In this document: positions 13,414 to 21,715 of the stretch, piece after piece | How the letters are laid out: each line of letters starts with the position of its first letter | Numbering within the stretch: position 1 is the first letter of the stretch | Source of the DNA: a virus | Reading direction: 5' to 3' (one strand) | Length of the DNA stretch: 33,223 nucleotides | IMG/VR virus record: IMGVR_UViG_3300038701_002693 | Span: 1-33,223 of that record | The notes under the pieces: model-generated | Database searches by the model: none | Seen by the model: the letters and a program-made list of their open reading frames with translations, nothing else | Told to the model about the DNA's origin: nothing | Translations under genes and position numbers: made by a program

Positions 13414-13917
13414 ATGACAACTGAAAAAAATGTAAATATTTTAGAAAACATATTGTTTAGAAGCGTTATAAAACGTGCTCCTAACGTTTCATATTTCTCT
13501 AAAAGTCTTAATATTCCAAATGTGAGTATCGCCGCCGTTCCATATTCTACACCGTTTTCAACCATCAAACAACAGGGTGATCACATAACATTTTCTCCTT
13601 TGGAAATCACATTTAATATTGATGAGGATTTAGCTAATTATAAAGAAATAATTACATGGATGAATTCAATAGGTTTTCCTGAAAATTATGCTCAATATGG
13701 TAAGACAAACAGATCTATTGAACAAATAGACAAATCACTTGTTTCTGATATAGAAGTTATGCTTTTTAGTAATAAATCAAATCCAATTCACATGTTCACA
13801 TTTAAAAACGCGTGGCCATCGGATTTAAGCGGCATAAATATGAATATAGAAAACGATACAGTTTTATATGCGGAATGTAGCGTTACATTTGAATATGATA
13901 CTTTTGAAGTAGCTTAA
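13414..13917 (+). CDS. Tail-tube-fold virion protein (gp19-like)
   Basis: A 167-residue protein with a pattern I know from myophage tail-tube and baseplate proteins: NVSYFSKSLNIPNVSIAAVPYSTPF, then GDHITFSPLEITFNIDEDLANYKEIITWMNSIGFPE, then IEVMLFSNKSNPIHMFTFKNAWPSDLSGI and a final beta strand. 'GD-I-F-PL-ITF-VDE---NY-EI--W' is the core of the phage tail-tube (gp19/gp54-like) fold. It therefore probably builds or caps the tail tube. Which T4 protein it replaces cannot be fixed from one sequence. Confidence 0.65.
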   Translation: MTTEKNVNILENILFRSVIKRAPNVSYFSKSLNIPNVSIAAVPYSTPFSTIKQQGDHITFSPLEITFNIDEDLANYKEIITWMNSIGFPENYAQYGKTNRSIEQIDKSLVSDIEVMLFSNKSNPIHMFTFKNAWPSDLSGINMNIENDTVLYAECSVTFEYDTFEVA

Positions 13918-13929
13918 AGGAAAATAATT

Positions 13930-14367
13930 ATGAAATTAGAGGATATTATTGCTTCATGGGAAGCAGATAACACATTTGACCATGAGAGATTGACAGAAGA
14001 ATCTGTTAAATCTGTCACGCTTCATTCAAAATACTATGCTCTTCTAGTCAATGAAAAAATGAAACTTGTTGACTATAATAATAAGAAAAAAGAGCTCCTT
14101 CATCTTAAAACTGAATATTATAATGGTGATCTAGATCAGGAAACTCTTAAAGAGAATGGTTGGAAACCGTTTTCAAAGAAATTACTAAAACTAGACATAG
14201 ATAGATATATTCAAGCTGATAAAGATTACATAAACATGAATCTAAAGATAGCTCTTCAGGAAGAGAAAGTGATTATGCTTAAAGAAATAATAGACAATTT
14301 AAATAGAAGATCTTTCACAATTAAGAATATTATTGAATGGAAGAAATTCAAAGCTGGAGAGTATTAA
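13930..14367 (+). CDS. uvsY: Recombination mediator UvsY
   Basis: A 145-residue protein (T4 UvsY 137). MKLEDIIASWEADNTFDHERLTEESVKSVTLHSKYYALL matches the UvsY start (MRLEDLQEELKKDVFIDSTKL...LYSKWL), and the C-terminus RRSFTIKNIIEWKKFKAGEY matches RGFAIKHIQDMRAFEAGK. UvsY loads UvsX recombinase onto gp32-coated single strands. AAAGGAAA precedes the ATG. The stop overlaps the UvsW start as TAATG; in T4 uvsY and uvsW are also adjacent. Confidence 0.92.
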   Translation: MKLEDIIASWEADNTFDHERLTEESVKSVTLHSKYYALLVNEKMKLVDYNNKKKELLHLKTEYYNGDLDQETLKENGWKPFSKKLLKLDIDRYIQADKDYINMNLKIALQEEKVIMLKEIIDNLNRRSFTIKNIIEWKKFKAGEY

Positions 14368-15845
14368 TGACAAATCTAATGGATGCTGATCTCTACATAC
14401 ATCAAGTAGATGAAGTTTTTTGTAGAGTTGTATGCAACCAAGGCTTGATGATGGAACTTCAGGAAAAATTTACTTTTTTGATTGAAGGACATAAATGGCA
14501 TCCTAAAGTAAAAAGAGGACTTTGGGATGGTAAAATACGCATGCTCAATTCTCGTAATGGCCATATTAAAAAAGGTCTTATACCTGAAATTATTCAGTGG
14601 TGCGAAGACAATAAACTTGTTTGGCATATTGACGATGATGTTTTCACAGGAAAATCTTTTGACTTTTCTGATGATGACATCATTCAAATATATAAGAAAA
14701 TAGGAGCACCCTATACTCCAAAAGAGTATCAGATTCAAGCTCTCAAACATATTTTTTCAAATAAGAGATGTATGATTCTTTCTCCAACTGGATCTGGCAA
14801 GTCATATATGTTATATGGACTTGCTCGTTTTTATCAAAAACTTGGTTTGAAAGTTCTTATAGTTGTTCATAGAGTAGGTCTTGTAAAACAGCTCATTGAA
14901 GACAACTTCGAAGAAGAATATGATAACATGCGTGGCTCGTTTAGTACACATCAAATATACTCCGGAAAGGAAAAAAGTTCCCATGCTGATTTCACTGCAT
15001 CAACATGGCAATCAATCGTAAATTTACCTGAAAGTTTTTATGATAATTTTGATGTGATTATTGCTGATGAAGTTCATGCGTGGAAAGCAATGTCGACAGT
15101 TCAGATTATGGAAAAATGTAAAAATATCATTTATCGTGTGGGTGTGACTGGTACTTTAGATGATATTGAATCCAATCTAATGAGTTTAACAGGAGATTTT
15201 GGTCCTCCTCAGAGAGTAGCTGAAACAGTCCAATTAATGGATAGTAATGACCTTGCTAGACTTAAAATTAAAGCATGTCTACTTCAGTACGATGAAAAGT
15301 ATAGAAAATATGTGAAAAATAGGTGTGCTAAATATCCAGAGGAAATTGATTTTATCAAGAACCTTGATCAGCGAAATGAATTTATTTCTAAACTTACGAT
15401 GTCTCTCAAGGGTAATACTCTCATTGCATTTAAAAATGTGGATCATGGAAAAATACTCTATGACATGATTGATGCTGATTATAAGTTCTATATTGATGGT
15501 GGAGTTCATGTTGATAAACGATCTGAGTATCAAAAGAATATGGATCTTCATGATAATGTAAAAGGTGTTGTTTCAGTAGGAACTTTTGCTGAAGGTATTA
15601 ATATAAAAAATATCAATTACATCATACTTGCATGTCCATTGAAAACAAAAATTAAGCTTCTTCAGTTAATAGGTAGAGGTCTTCGTTTATCAGAAACTAA
15701 ATCAAGTGTAGTTTTCATTGATATTGGAGATGATATATCTTATAAAAATAGAAAGAATTGGAGTCTGTTACATTATATGGAAAGAATTAAGAGATATAAT
15801 CTTGAAGGTTTTGACATAGAATATATTAAACATCAAATAAAATAG
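14367..15845 (+). CDS. uvsW: UvsW helicase
   Basis: Start at the ATG at 14367 (GGAGAG upstream), 492 residues (T4: 503). The N-terminal domain has the UvsW-type FLIEGHKWHPKVKRGLWDGKIRML. Superfamily 2 motifs follow: Walker A SPTGSGKS (about 141-148), DEVH-type motif II in IIADEVHAW (about 230), GVTGTLDD (motif III), and the QLIGRGLRLS motif VI near 432. UvsW unwinds R-loops and branched DNA, ending origin-based replication and favouring recombination-dependent replication. No truncation seen. Confidence 0.95.
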   Translation: MTNLMDADLYIHQVDEVFCRVVCNQGLMMELQEKFTFLIEGHKWHPKVKRGLWDGKIRMLNSRNGHIKKGLIPEIIQWCEDNKLVWHIDDDVFTGKSFDFSDDDIIQIYKKIGAPYTPKEYQIQALKHIFSNKRCMILSPTGSGKSYMLYGLARFYQKLGLKVLIVVHRVGLVKQLIEDNFEEEYDNMRGSFSTHQIYSGKEKSSHADFTASTWQSIVNLPESFYDNFDVIIADEVHAWKAMSTVQIMEKCKNIIYRVGVTGTLDDIESNLMSLTGDFGPPQRVAETVQLMDSNDLARLKIKACLLQYDEKYRKYVKNRCAKYPEEIDFIKNLDQRNEFISKLTMSLKGNTLIAFKNVDHGKILYDMIDADYKFYIDGGVHVDKRSEYQKNMDLHDNVKGVVSVGTFAEGINIKNINYIILACPLKTKIKLLQLIGRGLRLSETKSSVVFIDIGDDISYKNRKNWSLLHYMERIKRYNLEGFDIEYIKHQIK

Positions 15846-15891
15846 CCATCTAGTGAGCCTGCGAACTAGTATGGCATCCAGCTTGCTGGAT
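15845..15891 (+). repeat. Hairpin pair after uvsW
   Basis: GCCAT-CTAGT and ACTAG-T-ATGGC (15845-15875) form a 10-bp stem with one bulge around the loop GAGCCTGCGA. ATCCAG-CTTG-CTGGAT (15876-15891) forms a second 6-bp hairpin with a tetraloop. The first loop is the exact reverse complement of a hairpin loop at 16311-16320. Confidence 0.6.
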
Positions 15892-15909
15892 CATATAAAG
15901 GGATTTTTA

Positions 15910-16260
15910 ATGATAAAAGTAATGAAAATCAAAAATGAAGATGAGATTATATGTGATATCGTAAGAATTAATCCTCATACTTACGATATCAAGAATCCAT
16001 TAATCATAAACTTATATTATGATGAAGGATATATCATAAAAGTGGAAAAATATCTGAAACATATACGTTATAATGATAAAATTGAAATTCATAAAAATGA
16101 CATTTTATGTTCATATGAACCATCTCCAGAATTAGTAAAATATTATATTACTAACATCGAAAAAGTTAAATTTTCTGATAATAATGTTGGAATGCTTTTA
16201 TCATCATTAGCAAATGATCAAGATGAAACTTATGAAGTTGTTAATGAAACATTTCATTGA
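15910..16260 (+). CDS. Lsm/SH3-like small phage protein (tentative)
   Basis: Start at the ATG at 15910 (AAAGGG upstream), 116 residues; an in-frame GTG at 15853 would read through the hairpins and is unlikely. The opening MIKVMKIKNEDEIICDIVR... and ...NPLIINLYYDEG resembles small phage proteins of the 'KLKNGEEIIADV' type with an Sm-like barrel. Function unknown. It is bracketed by the complementary-loop hairpins. Confidence 0.55.
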   Translation: MIKVMKIKNEDEIICDIVRINPHTYDIKNPLIINLYYDEGYIIKVEKYLKHIRYNDKIEIHKNDILCSYEPSPELVKYYITNIEKVKFSDNNVGMLLSSLANDQDETYEVVNETFH

Positions 16261-16858
16261 TCCGGGCAGAGTTTGGCTTAATTATATAATATATTATAAT
16301 CTCTGTTGGCTCGCAGGCTCACCAACAGCTGTGTGTTCGCAAGCTCACCCACAGTGTATTAGTGATTTTTATGATATATGTTTTAGAAGATTTTTATTGG
16401 GTTTTTAGAAGTCCCTATTCTTGCTACAAGCAAGAATGGACAAAATAAAGTCCCTATCTTCATTTGCACAACTTATAAATAAGTAAGGATAGGTGTTGCG
16501 GTTTACCCTTTTACATGCAGTCTTACACGCGGGATGATTTTTATTGCAATGAAGCGACAATAACATCCTGATGGTTTAAGTATTTCCATCTCTTATGAAC
16601 TTTTTATTATTTAGATTACTCAATAGCATTGTTCAATTTAGCTATTTAATACTTAGCTCGTCACTAAGATCCGTCTGACTGGACGAATTATCACGATTAC
16701 TCTCTCAAGGTCATGAGGTGCTCTAATATATAAGCCACACCTAGCCACATAGTCATATACGTTATTTATATACTCGGTATGAAAGTATGTACATCACAGT
16801 AGAAAAATGTTATAATATGTTGATAACAAACAAATAAAAAGACAGGAATTTCAATTTA
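16261..16858. other. Non-coding region of about 600 bases with hairpins and opposed late promoters
   Basis: No convincing gene on either strand. It holds two related hairpins (16303-16328 and 16329-16354), a 12-bp hairpin GTCC-CT-ATTCTTGC/GCAAGAAT-GGAC at 16410-16442 without a U-run, and a perfect TATAAATA on the plus strand at 16474-16481. A further TATAAATA lies on the minus strand at 16770-16763, facing back into the region. GGATG...TTATTG / CAATAA...CATCC at about 16532-16567 also pairs. A possible sigma70-type TATAAT lies at 16811-16816 before gp55. A structured non-coding RNA is possible but unproven. I see no tRNA. Confidence 0.5.
16303..16354 (+). repeat. Tandem hairpins with TCGCA[G/A]GCTC loops
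   Basis: CTGTTGG/CCAACAG (16303-16309, 16322-16328) is a perfect 7-bp stem. CTGTGTG/CCCACAG (16329-16335, 16348-16354) pairs at six of seven positions. The loops TCGCAGGCTC and TCGCAAGCTC differ by one base and both are complementary to the loop at 15855-15864. Confidence 0.65.
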
Positions 16859-17440
16859 ATGGTAGTAGTAAAGAAAAAACGAGAAAGAATTAAAAATAGA
16901 GATCAGTCCAGAGATTATGTAAATGGACCAACACTACAAAAAAATATACTTGAATGGTATGATGAAAGATCAAATGATCCATCTGAAATCCCAGATATTG
17001 TTGTAATGGCAATACTTCAGATCATTGAACGATTGGGAACAAAGTATTGCTATAGAAATTATTCATATCTAGAAGAAATGAAGGGTGATGCTATTGAAGC
17101 ATGTATTAAAGCTCTTCAGCAACGTAAATATAAAGCTTATGAATACGATAATCCATTTGCTTATTTTACACAAATTGCAAATAATGCATTCATCAATGTA
17201 ATAAATAACGAAGCTAAACAATCTTATGTAAAACAAAAATCCCTCGTCTCTCATAATCAGAGCGAAATGCTCGAGGGAAATCCCGTTAGTCTTGAAACAA
17301 CGAGCTCATATCTTGATAATGAAATCATTTCTAAGTTCGAGACTAAAATGAAAAAGAAAACAAAAAAGTCAAACAAATTAGAAGACTTCACGGAGAATGA
17401 AGAAAATGAACAATCAACATATGATACCGGAACTCATTAA
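16859..17440 (+). CDS. 55: Late-promoter sigma factor gp55
   Basis: A 193-residue sigma70-like factor (T4 gp55 is 185). The conserved region is YCYRNYSYLEEMKGDAIEACIKAL and YDNPFAYFTQIANNAFINVIN, the region 2 helices that bind core polymerase and the -10-like TATAAATA. The lysine-rich C-terminal part (MKKKTKKSNKLEDF) should hold the clamp contact. gp55 with gp33 and the gp45 clamp fires late promoters, and all three genes are in this window. AGGA lies about 12 bases before the ATG. Confidence 0.92.
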   Translation: MVVVKKKRERIKNRDQSRDYVNGPTLQKNILEWYDERSNDPSEIPDIVVMAILQIIERLGTKYCYRNYSYLEEMKGDAIEACIKALQQRKYKAYEYDNPFAYFTQIANNAFINVINNEAKQSYVKQKSLVSHNQSEMLEGNPVSLETTSSYLDNEIISKFETKMKKKTKKSNKLEDFTENEENEQSTYDTGTH

Positions 17441-17561
17441 AGATCTGGGAAAAAAATTACTTGAAGCCCGTAAGAATTCAAACGAAAGAATGATTCTACG
17501 TGAACGAATTCGTTCAATATATCAATATTGTGAAAAGTTATTGGATACAGAGAAAAAATGA
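17406..17561 (+). CDS. Hypothetical small helical protein, 51 residues
   Basis: Reading MNNQHMIPELIKDLGKKLL... to ...YCEKLLDTEKK. It starts inside the end of gene 55 with GGAG 10 bases before the ATG (an in-frame ATG at 17397 is an alternative). Its TGA overlaps ATG AAG GTT GCT, the remnant of the original gp47 start. It is strongly charged and helical. No family recognised. Confidence 0.6.
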   Translation: MNNQHMIPELIKDLGKKLLEARKNSNERMILRERIRSIYQYCEKLLDTEKK

Positions 17562-17592
17562 AGGTTGCTTTTGTTATAAATAACATCATATA
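17558..17592 (+). pseudogene. Remnant of the original gene 47 start
   Basis: ATG AAG GTT GCT TTT GTT then ATAAATAAC and a stop at 17591. The first codons match the present gene 47 start (AAAGTTGCTTT against AAGGTTGCTTT), and the ATG overlaps the preceding stop as ATGA, the usual junction in this genome. It looks like the 5' end of gene 47 left behind when the HNH cassette came in. Confidence 0.55.
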
Positions 17593-17629
17593 AAGCAAAA
17601 TGATATTTTGGAGTTATGAATGTTATTTA
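17575..17629 (+). promoter_or_regulatory. Late promoter/hairpin switch for the HNH endonuclease
   Basis: TATAAATA at 17575-17582 overlaps the left arm TAAATAACAT (17577-17586), which is the perfect 10-bp complement of ATGTTATTTA (17620-17629) containing the start codon. A read-through transcript can fold over the start; a transcript begun at this promoter lacks most of the left arm. Confidence 0.65.
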
Positions 17630-18420
17630 AAGATAATAAATACACTAAATGGTATTTTACATTAATAGAAAATTGTAAAAACAAAAATTATAAAAGTTAT
17701 ACAGAAAAACATCATATAATTCCTAAGTCTCTAGGCGGGTCAGATAAATTATCCAACATAATAATTCTATCATTTAGAGAACATTATATAGCTCATTTAC
17801 TATTAATGAAAATGTGTGATGGGGAAAGCAAGAAAAAAATGGTTTGGGCTTTTCATAGAATGTCATTTTCTAATAATGATAAAATACCAAAAAATTCTCA
17901 TCAATATGAATTAGCTAGAAAATATTTTTCCACATTTATGAAAGATAAAAATAATCATCCATCTAAAACTTCAAGTGAATGGAGTAAGAATGCTTCAGAA
18001 TCTATTAAAAAAAATTGGAAGAATGATGATGAAAGACGCCTTAAAAACTCAATGACTATGAAAAAAACTCAAGAAAGATTAAAAAAAGAAAATCCAGATC
18101 TCTATTATAAAACACAAAAAGAAAATGCTAAAAAAGGAGCTCAAAGAATGAAAGAGCTCGCATTGTTTGATATAGAATTTTATGGTGAAATTTATAAAGG
18201 TTGGAATGATTTATTAGAAAAAACACAAATAACTCCAACATTGTATAAAAAATTTTATGAAAATGGCATTAATCCTACATTTAGAATAGGCAAAAATGGT
18301 CCTCTTTCCAAAAAAGAAATAATAGATATATCACAAGAATTAAATATGACATATGAAGAAACTTATGAATATTTAAAAAACAAAAAAATAATTAATAGAA
18401 AGGAGGTTTCCTATGACTAA
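17620..18420 (+). CDS. HNH homing endonuclease
   Basis: A 266-residue free-standing homing endonuclease inserted at the start of gene 47. The HNH motif is EKHHIIPKSLGGSD...NIIILSFREHYIAHLLLMKM (about 29-68), with the usual His-His, Asn and His positions. A basic middle with SEWSKNASESIKKNWKN resembles NUMOD-type DNA-binding segments. The C-terminus (SKKEIIDISQELNMTYEETYEYLKN) looks like a helix-turn-helix. GGAG precedes the ATG. Its last codons contain AAAGGAGG, the ribosome site of gene 47. Confidence 0.88.
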   Translation: MLFKDNKYTKWYFTLIENCKNKNYKSYTEKHHIIPKSLGGSDKLSNIIILSFREHYIAHLLLMKMCDGESKKKMVWAFHRMSFSNNDKIPKNSHQYELARKYFSTFMKDKNNHPSKTSSEWSKNASESIKKNWKNDDERRLKNSMTMKKTQERLKKENPDLYYKTQKENAKKGAQRMKELALFDIEFYGEIYKGWNDLLEKTQITPTLYKKFYENGINPTFRIGKNGPLSKKEIIDISQELNMTYEETYEYLKNKKIINRKEVSYD

Positions 18421-19436
18421 AGTTGCTTTAATCTCGGACCAACACTTTCGGCCTTAACGATGATGCCGAAAAATTTCATGACAATTTTCAACTATTTTAC
18501 GACAATATATTTTTTCCAACATTAAAAGAAAGAAACATATCTCAAGTTTATCATCTTGGAGATGTCTTTCATCATAGGAAGAAAATTAGCACCTATACAA
18601 TGCAAAGATCTAAAGAATATTTCTTTGACCCTTTGGAAAAAAATGAAATCAAAATGTCAATTTTAGTTGGCAATCATGATGTCTATTATAAAGAAACAAA
18701 TCGAATAAATTCACCATCTCTTGTATTAAAATCATATCAAAATATTACAATTTATGACTCTCCCGCTGAAGAGGATAATGTTGCCTTTTTGCCGTGGATA
18801 AATAAGACAAATGCTGAGGAATCGCTCGCATTTATCAAATCTACAAAATGTAATATTCTGCTTGGCCACCTGGAATTAAAAGGTTTTAATCTCAATCGTA
18901 AACAGATTGCAGAGCATGGAATGGGAACTAAATATTTCCAGAAATTTGATAAAGTTCTAACGGGACATTTTCATACAAGATCTAAAAAAGGTAATATCGA
19001 ATATATCGGATCGCCAACTCAACACACATGGATTGATGATGGTGATATAAAAGGTTTTTATATTTTTGACACTTCCACATTAGAGATGGAATTCATCGAA
19101 AATCCATATAATATGTACTATTCTTTGACATATACAGATGATATGGATATTGAAAAAGAAATACCAAAATGCGAAAATAGAATTGTAAAGATATTATATA
19201 ATAATGTTGAAGATCACGCAAAGTATAATGAACTTCAACTTCTTATTAATAAAGTTTCTCATGATATCAAGAATACGGATACATCATCTTTCTCAACTGA
19301 GATTGATTCTGAATCTATTGATATTCAGGATACTTCCGAAATCATTAAACATTATGTGATAGAACTTGAGGATATCAACCATGAGAAAGTTTATTCTTTG
19401 ATGGTTGGATATTATAATGAGGCTTCTACAAATTGA
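18413..19436 (+). CDS. 47: Recombination nuclease subunit gp47 (Mre11-like), apparent +1 frameshift
   Basis: From ATG 18413 (AAAGGAGG upstream) the frame reads MTKVALISDQHF, then CGG CCT TAA. Skipping one T of the TTT at 18446-18448 restores GLNDDAEKFHDNFQLFYDN and the full Mre11-like protein to 19436, about 341 residues (T4 gp47: 339). Motifs are SDQHF, HLGDVFHHRK, VGNHD, LLGHLE and TGHFHTRS, all needed for two-metal nuclease activity. Without the shift only an internal start (ATG 18600) is left, which lacks the first two motifs. It works with gp46 in end resection. The cause may be sequence error, mutation linked to the HNH insertion, or recoding at TTT CGG. Confidence 0.85.
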
Positions 19437-21154
19437 CAAAGATTAAAAATATCAAGATCAAAAATTTTCTAAGTATTGGTAATGCTTTAACTGAATTTGA
19501 TTTATCATCACATTCTCACACTCTGATTGTCGGAAATTCAGGCGAAGGAAAATCTACTCTTATTGACGCAATTTCATTTGCTTTGTATGGGACACCATAC
19601 AGAAAGATTAAAAAGGGCCAAATTGTCAACTCAATTAATAAGAAAAATCTTTTGGTTGAAATAGAGTTTGATAATTACAAAGTTATAAGAGGTATTTCTC
19701 CTAACAAATTTGAGATTTATAAAGACGACGTTTTAATAGAACAATCATCTGATGTAAAATCATATCAAGAATTTCTTGAAAAAGAAGTTCTAAAAATGAA
19801 CCATAAGACCTTCATTCAGACTGTTATTTTGGGATCCGCAGCTTTTACTCCTTTCATGCAATTAACTCCCGCAGACAGACGCAAGGTAATTGAAGATATT
19901 TTGGATATCCATGTTTTTTCTAAGATGTCAGTTTTAGCAAAGATAGAATTCGATTCTCTGAAAAAGACTCGTGAGGATCTGAATTATAAAATATCAGTTA
20001 TAAAAGAATCTATTTCAAGCTTTAGCGAAATATTCGAAAAACAGAAAGCTTCTTCCGAAGATGAACTGAATGAGATAAATGATATTCTAAAGAGAAAAAA
20101 AGAAGAACATGAGAATATTCAAAAGATTATCACTGATAAAAATTTAACACTTCTTGTGAGAGAAGAAGAAAAGCTTGCGTTCAATTACACATTATCAGAA
20201 ATATCAGAAGCAACACAAATATATTATGATAAGTGGAAAGCTCTTGAAAATGAGATTAAATTTCTTAGAAAAGATTTAGCTTTTATATCAGATAACGGAT
20301 CATGTTCTTTATGTAAACAGGATATCACACTAGATCATAAGCATAAGACGGAGGAAGAAATAAATACGAAGATCAAATCTCTTTCTTCTAAAATGGAAAC
20401 ATATGAGAATAAGTATTCCACATTAAATAAAAAGAAAAATGATTTGGTTTCTTTCAATGAAGAATTATCATCTCTCAATACTTCTCTTCTCATAGAACAA
20501 AATAAACTTTCTTCTATTGAGGATTCTATACGAGATACTCTTGCTCGCAAAAAATCACTTAAAAATAAACAGAAGAGTGAAGATTATAACATTACTAAGA
20601 ATAAACTTGTATCCTTGAAAGAAGAAATAGGTGAATACAATAGAGAATTACAGGATATTGTAGAGCAACAGAAAAATATTAAAACCTGTATAGATATTCT
20701 TAAAGATGATGGTATTAAGACTGTTGTAATTTCGAAATACATTCCAGTTCTCAATAAATATATCAACAAATATTTAGAAGAACTTGATATGTTCGTTTCA
20801 TTTGAACTTGATTCTGAATTTAATGAGACGATTAAATCACGTTTTAGAGATGATTTTTCTTACTTCTCATTTTCAGAAGGTGAAAAGAAAAGAATCGATT
20901 TATCAATTCTTCTTGCATTTAGAGATATAACAAAATTAAAAAATAGTGCATATACAAATCTGCTCATCGTTGATGAGTTGATGGATGGTCTTGATACGAC
21001 AAATGTAGACAATGTAGAAAAAATTATATCATCATTCGAAGACACTTCAGTGATTATTATATCACATAATGATGATATAAAAAATAGAGACATTTTTAAA
21101 CGTGTGATAAAAGCTAAAAAAGTGAATAATTTTACAGAATATGAGGATATATGA
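19433..21154 (+). CDS. 46: Recombination endonuclease subunit gp46 (Rad50-like)
   Basis: A 573-residue SMC/Rad50-type ATPase (T4 gp46: 560). It starts at TTG inside the gp47 stop (TTGA). Walker A GNSGEGKST is at 34-42, the Q-loop region TVILGSAAFTPFMQL follows, coiled coils fill about 170-440, the zinc hook CSLC is near 289-292, the signature FSEGEKKRIDLSILLAF near 479-495 and Walker B LLIVDELMDGLD near 508-519. With gp47 it resects DNA ends for strand invasion. Complete, with all motifs present. Confidence 0.95.
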   Translation: MTKIKNIKIKNFLSIGNALTEFDLSSHSHTLIVGNSGEGKSTLIDAISFALYGTPYRKIKKGQIVNSINKKNLLVEIEFDNYKVIRGISPNKFEIYKDDVLIEQSSDVKSYQEFLEKEVLKMNHKTFIQTVILGSAAFTPFMQLTPADRRKVIEDILDIHVFSKMSVLAKIEFDSLKKTREDLNYKISVIKESISSFSEIFEKQKASSEDELNEINDILKRKKEEHENIQKIITDKNLTLLVREEEKLAFNYTLSEISEATQIYYDKWKALENEIKFLRKDLAFISDNGSCSLCKQDITLDHKHKTEEEINTKIKSLSSKMETYENKYSTLNKKKNDLVSFNEELSSLNTSLLIEQNKLSSIEDSIRDTLARKKSLKNKQKSEDYNITKNKLVSLKEEIGEYNRELQDIVEQQKNIKTCIDILKDDGIKTVVISKYIPVLNKYINKYLEELDMFVSFELDSEFNETIKSRFRDDFSYFSFSEGEKKRIDLSILLAFRDITKLKNSAYTNLLIVDELMDGLDTTNVDNVEKIISSFEDTSVIIISHNDDIKNRDIFKRVIKAKKVNNFTEYEDI

Positions 21155-21651
21155 TACATAAAATAGATAAAACAAATCAAATACTTTTTGATGAAATGCT
21201 TAAATTTGATTTCTCAAATCCTCCAATTAATCCTGATGAACTCGCCAAACAATTAGCAGAATCTCTCATAGAAACAACTGGTGTAGGATTATCGGCAAAT
21301 CAAATCGGTCTTCCATATAGGGCTTTTGCTTTAAAGAGTAATCCAATTTATGTGATGTTCAATCCAATAATTGTTCATTCATCGGAAGATGAAGAATACA
21401 TGGAAGAAGGATGTTTATCATTTCCAAATTTAATCATAAACATCAAACGCCCAAAGAAAATAAGAGTTCGGTTCACTCAACCGAATGGTAAAACAACAAC
21501 AGAGGCTTTCGAGGGATTAACTGCAAGAGTGATTCAACATGAAGTAGATCATTTGAATGGTATTACATTCAAACAAAGAGCTACAAAATATCATCTTGAT
21601 AAAGGTTTAAGAAAGATGAAAAAGAGAGTTTACAATAAAAACATAATGTGA
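21151..21651 (+). CDS. def: Peptide deformylase
   Basis: A 166-residue peptide deformylase with all three motifs: GVGLSANQIG (44-53), EGCLS with metal ligand C88 (86-90) and HEVDH (130-134). It removes the formyl group from nascent N-termini at the ribosome exit. It lacks a long C-terminal helix, as usual for phage versions. The start overlaps gp46 by 4 bases. Phage deformylases are known in cyanophages and vibriophages, where they are thought to keep up turnover of proteins during infection. Confidence 0.95.
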   Translation: MIHKIDKTNQILFDEMLKFDFSNPPINPDELAKQLAESLIETTGVGLSANQIGLPYRAFALKSNPIYVMFNPIIVHSSEDEEYMEEGCLSFPNLIINIKRPKKIRVRFTQPNGKTTTEAFEGLTARVIQHEVDHLNGITFKQRATKYHLDKGLRKMKKRVYNKNIM

Positions 21652-21666
21652 TAAACATATTGTAAA

Positions 21667-21715
21667 TACATTCTACCATAAATAAAAACAAAAGGATTAT
21701 TTATGGTAGAATGTA
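21667..21715 (+). promoter_or_regulatory. 19-bp inverted repeat with late promoter over the endonuclease start
   Basis: The left arm (21667-21685) begins TACATTCTACC and the right arm (21697-21715) ends GGTAGAATGTA; all 19 pairs are perfect around the 11-base loop AAACAAAAGGA. The left arm holds CATAAATA (21677-21684), the loop holds the ribosome site, and the right arm holds the start ATG (21703). Early read-through RNA would bury the ATG; a late transcript starting in the loop would expose it. Confidence 0.85.

Noticed and set aside
14376-14750. Minus-strand 124-residue ORF
   Set aside because: Antisense shadow of UvsW.
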